From Calothrix sp. MO_167.B12 (GTDB lineage: Bacteria > Cyanobacteriota > Cyanobacteriia > Cyanobacteriales > Nostocaceae), in assembly GCA_030066045.1 (NCBI GenBank), contig JASJCJ010000021.1:1-53454 (forward strand): DNA of 53,454 bases. Reading direction: 5' to 3'. Below the pieces are notes generated by a model. The model saw only the letters and a list, made by a program, of their open reading frames with translations. It did not search any database and had not been told where the DNA came from. Shown piece after piece: positions 46,001-53,454 of this stretch; position 1 is the stretch's first letter; each line of letters begins with the position of its first letter. The position numbers were made by a program, and so were the translations under genes.

Positions 46001-49000
46001 ATCAATGTTCTTGTCATTTGTATTAATCCATTATAATAATGCCCATCTAATTTCCATGAGTGCTGAAGCAAAAAGTTTCCTGAAATCTCATCAAAATTTA
46101 AAAGCACTGGTAAAAAGTTTAAAAGCAGGGAAAAGATTGCAACAATGGTCGTCAATTGGGGTAAATTTAGACACCAAAATGAAGGTTTTGGGCGCATTAC
46201 AGGATGTAGTTTATACCATTAGAGAACTCAATACTTTAGAGGGGCATAATAACACTGTTACCAGCGTAAATTTTAGCCCTAATGGTGAAATGGTGGTTTC
46301 TGGTGACGCAAGCGGTATGGTGATAATTTGGAGAAAGAATGGTGAAGAAATTGCCCGTTTTCAAGCCCACGATAAAAAAATTACTAGCCTTAGCTTCAGC
46401 CCTGATAATCAAACCGTGCTTTCGGGTAGTGAAGGCAAAACTCTCACACGGTGGAATTTGAAAGGCGAAGAAATTGTCACCTTCAAAGGAAATGAAGAGG
46501 AGATTACTAGCTTTAGCTTTAGTCCGGATGGTCAAAAGATCGCTTCTGGTAGTAAAGACGGTAATATAAAACTTTGGAATGTTAAAAATGGCAAAGAAAT
46601 CCCTACTTTCAAAAGTAAAAGCAATGGGAGGATTATCAAGAGCATTAGTTTCAGTACTGATGGTAAGACCATTGTTTCCGTTAGTGATGAAGAAACAAGA
46701 AAATTTTGGAATCTGAATGGGGAAGAAGTTAAAACTGGGAATGGAGTACCGAGTAGAGTAATTATCAAATCTGATAGTGAGACCAGTAATCAACAAGGAA
46801 ATAATACATTGCTCAAACCTGCTGATGTTTATTTACTCAAAATACTCTATTTACCTGATTCCCTAGCATTCAATGGAAGAAACATTGATGATGATCAGAC
46901 TACAGGCACTGTTCGTTTATCCAGTGAAGATATAAACGCAATAAATGCAGAATTCTTACAAATTTACACTGGAGAAAAAACTAGTTTTTTGCTCAAAGGC
47001 CACAAGAAGGAAGTCACTAGTGCTAGCCTTAGCCCTAATGGTAAGATGCTTGCCTCTGGAAGTAAAGATAAAACTGTGAAACTCTGGAATTTGGAAAAGA
47101 AAAATTTCACAACTCCTGATATAAGTAGATCAACCAAAGTCAGTTTCCATCCAAATGGTGATAAACTTGCCTCTGTAAAGAGCGATCAAGTACAACTCTT
47201 TCAACGTCAAGGCAATTTGATCACAAAGCTGCCAGGATATCATTCAGAAGTCAGTTTTAGTCATGATAATCAAATAGTTACTGGGACTCAAGATTGGACA
47301 GTACAAATATGGCGAAGCGATGGTACTTTTGTCAAAACTCTTGGTGCTTATATTTATCGGAATTTTAGCCCTGATGGACGAACTATTGCTTTGGTAAAGA
47401 ATGACAATAGTGTAAAACTATTCTCTAGTGATAATGTTAAAGCGATCGCAACTCTTAAAGGTCATAAGGATAGAGTTTATCTTATCACTTTTAGCCCAGA
47501 TGGTGAAATACTTGCAACTACAAGTAAGGATAAAACTATAATCTGGCGAAAGGATGGTACTCGAATCACTACTCTGAAGGACTATAAAGATGGTGTCCAA
47601 AAAATCGGTTTCAGTACCAATGGGGAGAATTTGGTTATTTTGGGGGGCGATAACACTGTCAAATTTCTGCGGCGGGATGGTACAGAAATTAGGACAATTA
47701 GGACTCTCTATTCTGATGAAGAAATGTTAGTTAATTTAATTCCGGATGGGGAAATAGTAGTCATTGACAATCGGGTAAAAGGTAAAGAGAAAGAGAAAGT
47801 AGAACTATGGCGAATTGATGGCACTTTCCTCAAAAAAATTGAGCCACAGGGTAATAGTAATTCAATTGCATTTAAGGGTTTTGCACCTGATAATAAAACA
47901 ATGGTCATTAGCAGTGATGAGAAGGTGCAGGTTTGGAATCGTAATGGCGGTTTAATCACAAGCTTAAAAGATGTAGTAAATCGTCTGCTAAGTCCTAATT
48001 TACAGACTTTGGCTATTGTTGAAGGTAGTAATAAGGTAAAACTCTGGAAGCTTGATGGTACTCCAATTACAACTATTAAATTAAAAACAGAAAAAGCAAA
48101 TATAGGTAGGTGGGATATTAAGTTCAGCCCAGATGGTCAAACTTTAGTTATCAAAGTAGATAGAGAGACCGTAGAAATCTGGAGAATGGACGGCACTTTC
48201 CTCAAAGCTCTTCGAGGTTTTGGCAATGATAAAATAAATTATTTTGACTTTAAAGAACACTTGAGTTTCAGTTCAGATAGTAAAACCATAGCTATCCGCA
48301 CAGGTAAAAATGAAGTGCAATTGTGGGGAATTAATACCAAGGGAAATACAAAAGTATCACTACTAAAAACTATCAAAGGAAAAGATGATTGGGTTGTAGA
48401 AATAAAGTCTATTCCTAACAGTGATAAAATAGCGATTATTGGTGGTAATCACACAGTCAAACTCTGGCAGCTTCCTCCTGAACCAGGCAAAAAAGCACAA
48501 CTATTAGAGACCTTGCGAGATCACAAAAATTTTGTAAATAGTGTGAGTATTAGCCCCAATGGTGAGATGATTGCTTCAGCCAGTGATGACAATACTGTAA
48601 AACTTTGGCAGCGTGATGGTAAGCTAATTAAGAATTTCACTGGTCATAAAGACAAAGTCAACAGTGTAATTTTTAGCCCAGATAGTCAGCTAATTGCATC
48701 AGCCAGTGATGACAAAACCGTCAAAATTTGGAAACCTGATGGTGGGGAAATTAAATCTTTTGAAGATCATGGTAATGGTGTTACCAGTGTGAGTTTTAGT
48801 CCGAATGGTAAGATGATTGTCTCAGGGAGTAGAGACAAAACTATTAGACTCTGGAGTTTGAAGGGTAAAGATAGTAAACCATTAAAAAGTTTTGACAATG
48901 AAGAAGATGAAGATATTACCAGCGTGAGTTTTAGTCCTGATGGTAAGATGATTGCCTCTGCTGACTTCAGAAGAGTAAGACTCTGGAGTATTGATGGTAC

Positions 49001-49214
49001 TTTACTAACAACCTATGAAGACTTTGGTGACAGGGATGTGAGTTTTAGCCCAGATGGTAAGATTATTGCTGCTGGGGGAAAGGACATTTCAGTTTGGGAG
49101 TTTGACCTGAATGAACTCCTGAAGCGCGGTTGCGAGAAAGCCAAGGATTATCTTAAGCATAACCCGAAAGTGAAACAGAGCGATCGCACCCTTTGCAATG
49201 ACATTCTCAAATAA
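43080..49214 (+). CDS. Giant STAND ATPase with membrane helix and WD40 repeats
   Basis: 2044 residues. Residues 1-180 resemble a degenerate ATPase with no Walker A. Next comes an Arg/Glu/Lys-rich low-complexity stretch (about 254-284, encoded by GACAAGG repeats), then TPR-like helices (to about 500). The STAND ATPase has Walker A IIHGQSGVGKSSILQAGLIP near 574-593 and Walker B TILIFDQFEEFFFVY near 670-684. One strong hydrophobic helix is at about 962-985, preceded by a coiled-coil-like Lys/Glu segment. From about 1045 to 2010 there are roughly twenty WD40 blades (e.g. HKDKVNSVIFSPDSQLIASA). The layout suggests a membrane-tethered sensor that oligomerises when the propeller binds a signal. The effector may be the N-terminal region or the gene at 41425. 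No protease or TIR motif was found. Confidence 0.92.
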   Translation: MNRRQLIEDIPAYNENSWQELCWAIEQSSSTANSTGEFSLILAHCNSANLRRRLTEKLQSSCPVEIREILLDQYVTKLYRYIRAELGNEHPQGLVISGLESLQEIDSVLKRANQVREEFRKHFPFPVVLWMTDAVLQKLIKLAHDLYSWATIVEFAIDTDDLIHVIQQTADRVFTKVLDVGAGRFLHNTTLNLGIGSPQRIELESARLELQYRGVTLQPELEAGLEFVLGRDTGNLEQSWQHYERSLVLLQQAEEESRCREGEREREEDKGDKEDKGTRRQGEKTPLLIEKQGCLLYSMGLWWRTRAVLHRMEQQPASKQARDYFRQCISVFEQANRSDLVANFINALGSVLQKLQEWDELEPIAHQALELHQAYPHEFRLARAYSLLAAVDLAKSATTEAKKKAQQALNILDNAVSAAENSSSAQIIADLDWEQSYHRGWYLFTLGEAQLALGETEAAINTLETAKDQTKHQYDPELYISILSKLHKCDFEQGEYLKAFEIKQQQRSLEQQYGFHAFIGAGRLQPKQQVSNPALPLVKQQGTIAAEIAAAGREQDIKRLSKRMGDAFYKLTIIHGQSGVGKSSILQAGLIPELQHKTIDARDFVTVLQQVYTNWVKELGNCLKDAMSDLNTRIYGGRVKTNFPLLESDLGEESILKQLQANSDNRLFTILIFDQFEEFFFVYKDPQQRLPFYRFLRKCLDVAHVRVILSLREDYLYYLLECNQRLIDFDVINNNILDKNILYYIGNFSPEDTKLLISNLTETTQLDLKPELIDALVEDLAGDLGEVRPIELQVVGTQLQTEKISTLEKYQERGQKDKVVGRFLEEVVKDCGENNETIARGVLYLLTDENNTRPLKTRADLESELEKELEIEVVSEKLDLVLLILVRSGLVFKLPSDPDDHYQLVHDYLVTFVRTKAWEKEKEQRKLTEKKLNDALKQELIAKEKLNDVLKQQLLEAQRGLLWKVSLGTIAGALSMFLSFVLIHYNNAHLISMSAEAKSFLKSHQNLKALVKSLKAGKRLQQWSSIGVNLDTKMKVLGALQDVVYTIRELNTLEGHNNTVTSVNFSPNGEMVVSGDASGMVIIWRKNGEEIARFQAHDKKITSLSFSPDNQTVLSGSEGKTLTRWNLKGEEIVTFKGNEEEITSFSFSPDGQKIASGSKDGNIKLWNVKNGKEIPTFKSKSNGRIIKSISFSTDGKTIVSVSDEETRKFWNLNGEEVKTGNGVPSRVIIKSDSETSNQQGNNTLLKPADVYLLKILYLPDSLAFNGRNIDDDQTTGTVRLSSEDINAINAEFLQIYTGEKTSFLLKGHKKEVTSASLSPNGKMLASGSKDKTVKLWNLEKKNFTTPDISRSTKVSFHPNGDKLASVKSDQVQLFQRQGNLITKLPGYHSEVSFSHDNQIVTGTQDWTVQIWRSDGTFVKTLGAYIYRNFSPDGRTIALVKNDNSVKLFSSDNVKAIATLKGHKDRVYLITFSPDGEILATTSKDKTIIWRKDGTRITTLKDYKDGVQKIGFSTNGENLVILGGDNTVKFLRRDGTEIRTIRTLYSDEEMLVNLIPDGEIVVIDNRVKGKEKEKVELWRIDGTFLKKIEPQGNSNSIAFKGFAPDNKTMVISSDEKVQVWNRNGGLITSLKDVVNRLLSPNLQTLAIVEGSNKVKLWKLDGTPITTIKLKTEKANIGRWDIKFSPDGQTLVIKVDRETVEIWRMDGTFLKALRGFGNDKINYFDFKEHLSFSSDSKTIAIRTGKNEVQLWGINTKGNTKVSLLKTIKGKDDWVVEIKSIPNSDKIAIIGGNHTVKLWQLPPEPGKKAQLLETLRDHKNFVNSVSISPNGEMIASASDDNTVKLWQRDGKLIKNFTGHKDKVNSVIFSPDSQLIASASDDKTVKIWKPDGGEIKSFEDHGNGVTSVSFSPNGKMIVSGSRDKTIRLWSLKGKDSKPLKSFDNEEDEDITSVSFSPDGKMIASADFRRVRLWSIDGTLLTTYEDFGDRDVSFSPDGKIIAAGGKDISVWEFDLNELLKRGCEKAKDYLKHNPKVKQSDRTLCNDILK

Positions 49215-49344
49215 AAGTAAGTCAACTAGCAAAAATCATGGGGTTGTACTTTGAGAGTAATTTGTGGTTAAATTGCGATCGCTCCCTTGATATATAAAGC
49301 GGGCAAGATGCCCGCACTACAAATTTAAACATTTGGGATGTTCC
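49215..49344. repeat. Palindrome in the convergent gap
   Basis: AAAGCGGGCAAGATGCCCGC...ACTAC at 49296-49320, the reverse complement of the element at 284-308. It lies between the ends of the WD40 gene and the small secreted protein gene. Confidence 0.7.
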
Positions 49345-49668
49345 CTATGGTCTTTGACTCGGAAGATTATGACACTTTCTTTGTTGCTCTGGAGTTCGAG
49401 AGGTGAATTCACAGGGCAGTTTTGTACCACCACCTTTTCGAGAAGAGCAAGGAGAAGTAGAAATTGATACATAAGGTGTGGTTTTCCCTTTTGTGGAACG
49501 TTTACCGTTACAGGCAAGAATAGATATTCCCACAACTTTTGTTTTAGCCGCATTACTATAGTATATTTTGGTAACTTCCTGGGAAGGTAAGGCTATTGCT
49601 GGTAGAGGAAGTGCAGTCAAAGATATTATTCCGGCAATAGTAAGGAGTTTTCCTGATTTATGATTCAT
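49345..49668 (-). CDS. Small secreted protein, possibly DUF6289-like
   Basis: 107 residues. A signal peptide is clear: MNHKSGKLLTIAGIISLTAL then PLPAIALPS, with likely cleavage after Ala-Leu-Ala-type sequence near 27. The mature part (KIYYSNAAKTKVVGISILAC, then PYVSISTSPCSS, then LPCEFT) has four or so cysteines in the pattern I associate with the DUF6289 family of short extracellular proteins. The function is unknown. Convergent with the giant WD40 gene. Confidence 0.7.
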   Translation of the reverse strand: MNHKSGKLLTIAGIISLTALPLPAIALPSQEVTKIYYSNAAKTKVVGISILACNGKRSTKGKTTPYVSISTSPCSSRKGGGTKLPCEFTSRTPEQQRKCHNLPSQRP

Positions 49669-50192
49669 GGTTTAGGGAACCTTCATTTTGTGTGTTGGAA
49701 TTTGGACAAAATTTGATTTTTTGTCTTTCGTTTCCAAGTATGCTTGATGGTGGCAATCCATAGTTCAGGAAAATTCGGGAGTTGGAAAACTCTGTGAAAT
49801 TCAGGTTTGGGTTTATACCGATTTAATAAATAATCGCAACACATACCTCGGTAGAGACGTAGCATTGCTACGTCTCTACAAGAATCTATTTGTCGGCATT
49901 GCACAATCAAGCATGAAATGCTTTGCGACTAACTCCTCAAGTTAGCACGCAATGCGCCCCTACAAACTCCGCGCTGACGCGCCTATTTTCAAGCTAGCCC
50001 CACTCTGCTCCAAGCCACGGTTCGCGCATCTACATGGACAATATTTTGTCCACAACCTGCAGATGAAAATAATTCTCTCACTCTGGGCGGGGAAACCCCG
50101 CCCCTACTCCGAACTCCGAACTCTCTATTTTCTATCTAGGCGCGGTGAGGTTTTATGAGGTTTTATATTTAATTTGATCCAGTGACTGAAAT
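49669..50192. other. Intergenic repeats
   Basis: Contains the palindrome GTAGAGACGTAGC...GCTACGTCTCTAC (49851-49879, copy of 7862-7890), a partial copy of the 80-bp repeat (49908-49963), and the palindrome GGGCGGGGAAACCCCGCCCC (50085-50104, inverted copy of 23923-23946). Short open frames over these repeats are rejected. Confidence 0.7.
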
Positions 50193-50360
50193 TTGACACT
50201 CTCCTGCCTAAAGGCGAGGAGATTCTTGGTTCAACGAGTCCACTTAAACTAGACCCCTTGCGGTATCTAGTCCAGAGGTGGTTCTCTCCTCAAGCGTTGA
50301 CTTTCCGAGTGCCCCTCGGTAGTTGGATTGCTCCAAAATTTGTTTGAGTTAAATTCTGTG
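50193..50360 (-). ncRNA. Putative orphan omega-RNA-like segment
   Basis: The right-hand 170 bases of the tnpB-less element, read on the minus strand, are rich in paired segments: CCGAGGGGCACTCGG, a CTGGACTAGATACC...GGTCTAG stem and the terminal hairpin. TnpB elements make their guide RNA from this position. It is inferred from position and pairing only; expression and folding are untested. Confidence 0.45.
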
Positions 50361-50645
50361 TCGTCTAGTCTCCATAAAGATTTTACCTATTTCTGGAAAA
50401 GAGCTAGAACTATGAAATAGAACCCCATATCTTCAATTGTCTTTCTTGAATGCCCGAAGGGCTATAGGTACAGATTGCCCCTAGGCAGTTGGGTTTTTAT
50501 ACAGGTTGATTACCGTTCCTGTGAGATTCAATTTTACTACAAATTGACTGAGGCGTAAACGCCTCTAAAGGCTTTCATCCCTTGCCTGAAGTACGCCTGA
50601 ATCTCTTCGCCAAGCTGCGAGACTCAGACTCAAGGGTTTTCAGCC
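50193..50645 (-). mobile_element. tnpB-less IS605/IS1341-type element
   Basis: On the minus strand the left end carries GAAAACCCTTGAGT and AGGCAAGGGATGAAAGCC, and the right end carries GAATCTCC, a CTCGCCTTTAGGCAGGAG hairpin and AGTGTCAA. The broken tnpB element at 18588-20072 has matching end blocks. The roughly 450 bases between these ends hold no tnpB frame, so this is a non-autonomous derivative. It separates the small secreted protein from hemL. Confidence 0.65.
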
Positions 50646-50825
50646 TGTTTTTTTATAACTTTTAATTACATCCTGGCTGTAATAAGCCACTCATCAGCAA
50701 TTGTGCTGGCATTACATATTATTATTTTCCTAGTTCCTGTAATTCTATACGATAGAAATTCTAAGCAGTGTTAACTCCTATCCCCACAGATAGAGCTTTT
50801 TATTTTCCACTGTTAGGAGAGAGCC
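50646..50825 (+). promoter_or_regulatory. hemL upstream region
   Basis: Includes a small TTCTATACGATAGAA palindrome near 50740-50760 and the ribosome-binding site AGGAGA at 50815-50820, which fixes the TTG start at 50826. No known operator was identified. Confidence 0.55.
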
Positions 50826-52124
50826 TTGGTAAATACATCGATTAAAACGACAAAATCACAAGAAATATTCGCAGCAGCCCAAAACCTGATGCCAGGAGGG
50901 GTAAGCTCCCCAGTACGAGCCTTTAAATCCGTAGGCGGACAACCAATTGTCTTCGATCATGTTAAAGGTGCCTATGTTTGGGATGTGGATGGCAATCAAT
51001 ACATCGACTATGTAGGTACTTGGGGTCCAGCAATTTGCGGTCATGCTCATCCAGAGGTGATTGCAGCCCTCCAAGCTGCTTTGGAGAAAGGTACCAGTTT
51101 TGGTGCTCCCTGTGCCCTAGAAAACGTGCTGGCGGAAATGGTGATTGCTGCCGTCCCCAGTATTGAAATGGTAAGATTTGTGAACTCCGGTACAGAAGCT
51201 TGTATGGCTGTGCTACGGCTGATACGAGCTTTTACCAAACGGGAAAAAGTTATCAAGTTTGAGGGCTGTTACCACGGCCACGCTGATATGTTTTTAGTTA
51301 AGGCTGGTTCCGGAGTTGCCACCCTTGGTTTACCAGATTCTCCGGGAGTACCCAAATCTGTTACCAGCAACACCTTAACGGCTCCTTACAATGACTTGGA
51401 AGCAGTCAAAGCCTTATTCGAGGAAAACCCTGAGGAGATTGCTGGGGTAATTTTAGAACCTGTGGTTGGTAATGCTGGATTTATCACCCCTGATGCTGGC
51501 TTCCTAGAAGGATTGCGGGAATTAACCCAGGAGTATGGAGCATTACTAGTATTTGACGAAGTGATGACTGGCTTCCGTATTGCCTATGGTGGTGCTCAAG
51601 AGAAGTTTGGTATCACCCCCGATTTAACCACTTTAGGTAAAATTATCGGTGGTGGTTTGCCCGTAGGAGCATATGGTGGTCGTCGTGACATCATGTCAAT
51701 GGTGGCTCCCGCAGGACCAATGTACCAAGCCGGAACCCTCTCTGGCAATCCCCTAGCTATGACTGCTGGTATTAAGACCCTAGAGTTGCTACAAAAGCCT
51801 GGTACCTATGAGTATCTTGACAAGATTACCAAGCAACTAGCAGATGGTTTACTGGCGATTGCCAAAGAAACAGATAATGAAGCTTGTGGCGGTCAAATTA
51901 GTGCTATGTTTGGGATGTTTTTCTGTCCTGGACCAGTACATAACTACGAAGATGCTAAAAAGGCAGATACCAATAAGTTCGGACGCTTCCATCGGGGAAT
52001 GTTAGAACGGGGTATTTATTTGGCTCCTTCACAGTTTGAAGCAGGTTTTACCTCTTGTGCCCACACAGAAGCAGATATCGAAAAGACATTGCAAGCTGCA
52101 CGGGATGTAATGTCTAGTTTGTAG
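50826..52124 (+). CDS. hemL: Glutamate-1-semialdehyde 2,1-aminomutase
   Basis: PLP-dependent enzyme making 5-aminolevulinate, the first tetrapyrrole precursor, from glutamate-1-semialdehyde. The 432 residues include the PLP Lys in [18 protein letters not shown] near 272 and the family blocks [36 protein letters not shown] and [13 protein letters not shown]. The start is the rare codon TTG at 50826, five bases after AGGAGA; the next residues (VNTSIKTT) match the usual cyanobacterial N-terminus, so this start is well supported. It feeds the chlorophyll pathway in which BchH acts. Confidence 0.97.
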   Translation: MVNTSIKTTKSQEIFAAAQNLMPGGVSSPVRAFKSVGGQPIVFDHVKGAYVWDVDGNQYIDYVGTWGPAICGHAHPEVIAALQAALEKGTSFGAPCALENVLAEMVIAAVPSIEMVRFVNSGTEACMAVLRLIRAFTKREKVIKFEGCYHGHADMFLVKAGSGVATLGLPDSPGVPKSVTSNTLTAPYNDLEAVKALFEENPEEIAGVILEPVVGNAGFITPDAGFLEGLRELTQEYGALLVFDEVMTGFRIAYGGAQEKFGITPDLTTLGKIIGGGLPVGAYGGRRDIMSMVAPAGPMYQAGTLSGNPLAMTAGIKTLELLQKPGTYEYLDKITKQLADGLLAIAKETDNEACGGQISAMFGMFFCPGPVHNYEDAKKADTNKFGRFHRGMLERGIYLAPSQFEAGFTSCAHTEADIEKTLQAARDVMSSL

Positions 52125-52155
52125 ATCTCTTCTGCATTTATTCACATAACTAATA

Positions 52156-52188
52156 AACCCCTACCCGAACGCGGTAGGGGTTGTTTTG
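52156..52188 (+). terminator. Intrinsic terminator of hemL
   Basis: AACCCCTACC and GGTAGGGGTT form a 10-bp stem around CGAACGC, followed by GTTTTG. It lies 31 bases past the hemL stop and also faces the end of smtA. Confidence 0.8.
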
Positions 52189-52224
52189 ATATCATTTAAG
52201 TTATGTAACATGGATCGGCGGTAA

Positions 52225-52386
52225 TTAGCAGCCACAGCCGCTATGACCACAACCTTTCATGGTTTTATGTCCTTCGGCACAGGCTGGGGAGCAATAGTAT
52301 TTACCGTTTTGCTTAATTGCCTCTTCCACAGATATAACACACAAACAGCGATCGCACGCACACTTCATCATAGTTGGGGTTGTCAT
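52225..52386 (-). CDS. smtA: Metallothionein, SmtA type
   Basis: 53 residues. The N-terminal cluster reads MKCACDRCLCVIS, the middle YYCSPACAEGHKT and the end KGCGHSGCGC. With nine cysteines and two histidines it matches the cyanobacterial SmtA pattern of zinc-binding residues. These proteins store or buffer Zn and detoxify Cd and Cu. The gene is too short for usual ORF cut-offs. It is convergent with hemL and divergent from yidD. No clear 12-2-12 SmtB operator was seen upstream, and no smtB regulator is in the window. Confidence 0.93.
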   Translation of the reverse strand: MTTPTMMKCACDRCLCVISVEEAIKQNGKYYCSPACAEGHKTMKGCGHSGCGC

Positions 52387-52561
52387 GATTTTTGCCGAGC
52401 TAATTCACTACCATCGATACAATTATCGCACTTAAAAATATGTGAATCAGTAGTTTTGTATAAGTTAATATGTCTTAGTATCTTGTGACTTCGGGTATAC
52501 AAATCTTTTTAAACGTAAATTGGTAGGGAGAATTGGGAATAGTTAATTAGAACAATATTTT
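52387..52561. promoter_or_regulatory. Divergent smtA-yidD region
   Basis: 175 AT-rich bases hold both promoters. AATATGTGAATCA near 52437-52450 is loosely similar to half of a metalloregulator site, but no matching half with proper spacing was found. Confidence 0.4.
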
Positions 52562-53014
52562 ATGTTACTAATTATGCAAATTTCCACAGTAGATTTGATT
52601 AGCCGCAAAATTAGCATTGCAGCCATTACCGGATATCAAAAGCACATTTCACCCCATAAAGGCTTTGCCTGTGCCCACCGGGTATTGTACGGAGGTGAAT
52701 CTTGTTCTCAGTATATTAAGCGAGCGATCGCTCAGTCAGGTTTTCGGGTAGGATGGATTAAAAGCCGCGATCGTTTTCAAGCTTGTAAACAGGCGAATAA
52801 AATTTTGCGTTCCCGTAGCAGTTCTGTAGAAGCATCACCACAAAAACCCCGTCGTCGCTATAACTGCGATGATAGTTGCTATGTTGACTGTGCTGATATT
52901 GGCTGTAACTGTGCTGAAGGTTTCGCCGAATTAGCCGATTGGGATTGTTCTCTCATTGATTGTGGTATTGCTGATTGCGGTTTTATGACTTGTAGTGGCG
53001 TTGATTGGCTCTAG
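52562..53014 (+). CDS. yidD: YidD-like membrane protein insertion efficiency factor with Cys-rich tail
   Basis: 150 residues. The YidD core (about 20-80) reads GYQKHISPHKGFACAHRVL, then GGESCSQYIKRAIAQSG and FQACKQANKIL, with the cysteines of the family. YidD helps YidC-dependent membrane insertion of proteins. The last 55 residues form an unusual tail with nine cysteines, many in Asp-Cys pairs (DDSCYVDCADIGCNCAEG; CSLIDCGIADCG), after an Arg-rich linker. The tail could bind metal, and the next gene (divergent) is a metallothionein. The start may be ATG 52562 or 52574 (MQISTVDL). Confidence 0.88.
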   Translation: MLLIMQISTVDLISRKISIAAITGYQKHISPHKGFACAHRVLYGGESCSQYIKRAIAQSGFRVGWIKSRDRFQACKQANKILRSRSSSVEASPQKPRRRYNCDDSCYVDCADIGCNCAEGFAELADWDCSLIDCGIADCGFMTCSGVDWL

Positions 53015-53240
53015 TTAAATCTAACTTGAAAATGGTTGTTAGTTGTTAGTTGATGGTTGACAGTTTAGGTGTAGGAACCGCAGTAGGGGCGCATTGCGTG
53101 CGCCCTTGAGGTGTTACAAAGCATTTTCATACTTGGTTGTAGGATTTTCCCGTGAGGGGCTAACCAGAAAATCTAATTCACATAACTTTATATAGGTAGT
53201 TTTCTGGAAATTTTTATAAGCTGACTGTATCCCTTAAATG
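53015..53240. repeat. GTTAGTTG array and 80-bp repeat
   Basis: AACTTGAAAATGGTTG with GTTAGTTGTTAGTTGATGG (about 53025-53060) matches the sequence near 24000-24045. Copy B of the 80-bp repeat follows (53084-53160), reversed relative to the copy at 11331-11412. No gene. Confidence 0.75.
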
Positions 53241-53454
53241 AACGGAATCTTTGTCAGCACCCCGCTCTAAAGAGACGGAGCTTCAAGCCCCCATCTTTAG
53301 GTAGCTGACCAGCTTAAGTCTTAACTGACTACGTTATCAGCAAGTGCCAAAGTTCCTACCTTGGAATGCGTAGTTTCGCCAGTTCCAAGCTCTAGAACCT
53401 AAGCGTTAAACAGCTTTACGAGGGGTAAGGTAGTGCGTTTAGGAAGTGCCGACT
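53241..53454 (-). mobile_element. Right end of another TnpB-type element, cut by the window edge
   Basis: On the minus strand the last segment reads GGGGGCTTGAAGC, a CTCCGTCTC-TTTAGAGCGGGG hairpin and TGCTGACAAAG, the form of a TnpB-element right end. Further in lies a run of paired stretches (AACTGGCGAAACTACGCATT and others) and a frame that ends TLPLVKLFNA at 53399-53401, which could be the tail of a tnpB lying beyond the window. Confidence 0.4.

Noticed and set aside
49683-49910. 75-codon frame on the minus strand
   Set aside because: Its first third is the GTAGAGACGTAGC palindrome; the rest lacks motifs.
52387-52500. SmtB operator upstream of smtA
   Set aside because: Only one loose half-site; no second half at 12-2-12 spacing.

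Overview
The window comes from a cyanobacterium, most likely a filamentous heterocyst-forming one (Nostocales). The evidence is the many HIP1 octamers (GCGATCGC), the cyanobacterial forms of Hfq, UbiA, HemL, AgrE and a ChlH/BchH-type chelatase subunit, a fragment of XisH, and abundant short tandem repeats in 7-9 bp units and palindromic repeats between genes. No rRNA, tRNA, CRISPR array or replication origin was recognised.

Layout. 1-8 kb: bifunctional proline catabolic enzyme (putA), a decayed STAND/TPR gene joined to an xisH fragment, exopolyphosphatase (ppx) divergent from the prenyltransferase ubiA. 8-12 kb: a small membrane-anchored protein, a LOG/TIGR00725 protein and a pentapeptide-repeat protein. 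12-16 kb: a magnesium-chelatase H-type protein (bchH) carrying three in-frame repeat insertions. 16.5-18.6 kb: two peptidoglycan-active enzymes in tandem. 18.6-23.7 kb: a broken TnpB element, a transposase-like tail fragment, a KefB-type antiporter, and an intact tnpB whose end overlaps the antiporter gene. 24-26.3 kb: hfq, dapF and a HAD protein. 26.5-29.4 kb: a long AT-rich RelA/SpoT homologue with a degenerate hydrolase domain. 30-33.8 kb: a predicted conflict module (TCD1-like protein, trypsin/NB-ARC/TPR protein, small membrane protein). 34.4-36.5 kb: agrE. 37.7-41 kb: tsaE, yvcK, ruvC. 41.4-49.2 kb: an AAA-like ATPase followed by a 2044-residue STAND/WD40 protein. 49.3-53.5 kb: a small secreted protein, a tnpB-less element with omega-RNA-like ends, hemL, a metallothionein gene (smtA), yidD with a cysteine-rich tail, and the edge of another TnpB-type element.

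How genes connect. AgrE (arginine to proline) and PutA (proline to glutamate) together make the arginine/cyanophycin catabolic route known in Anabaena. BchH and HemL both belong to tetrapyrrole synthesis but are 35 kb apart. The two large STAND proteins are the best candidates for defence or programmed-response systems. Each sits beside a small conserved partner, and both regions are bordered by repeats.

All calls come from reading the sequence and translated frames. No database search, alignment or folding program was run, so family names are from recognition of motifs, and domain borders are approximate.
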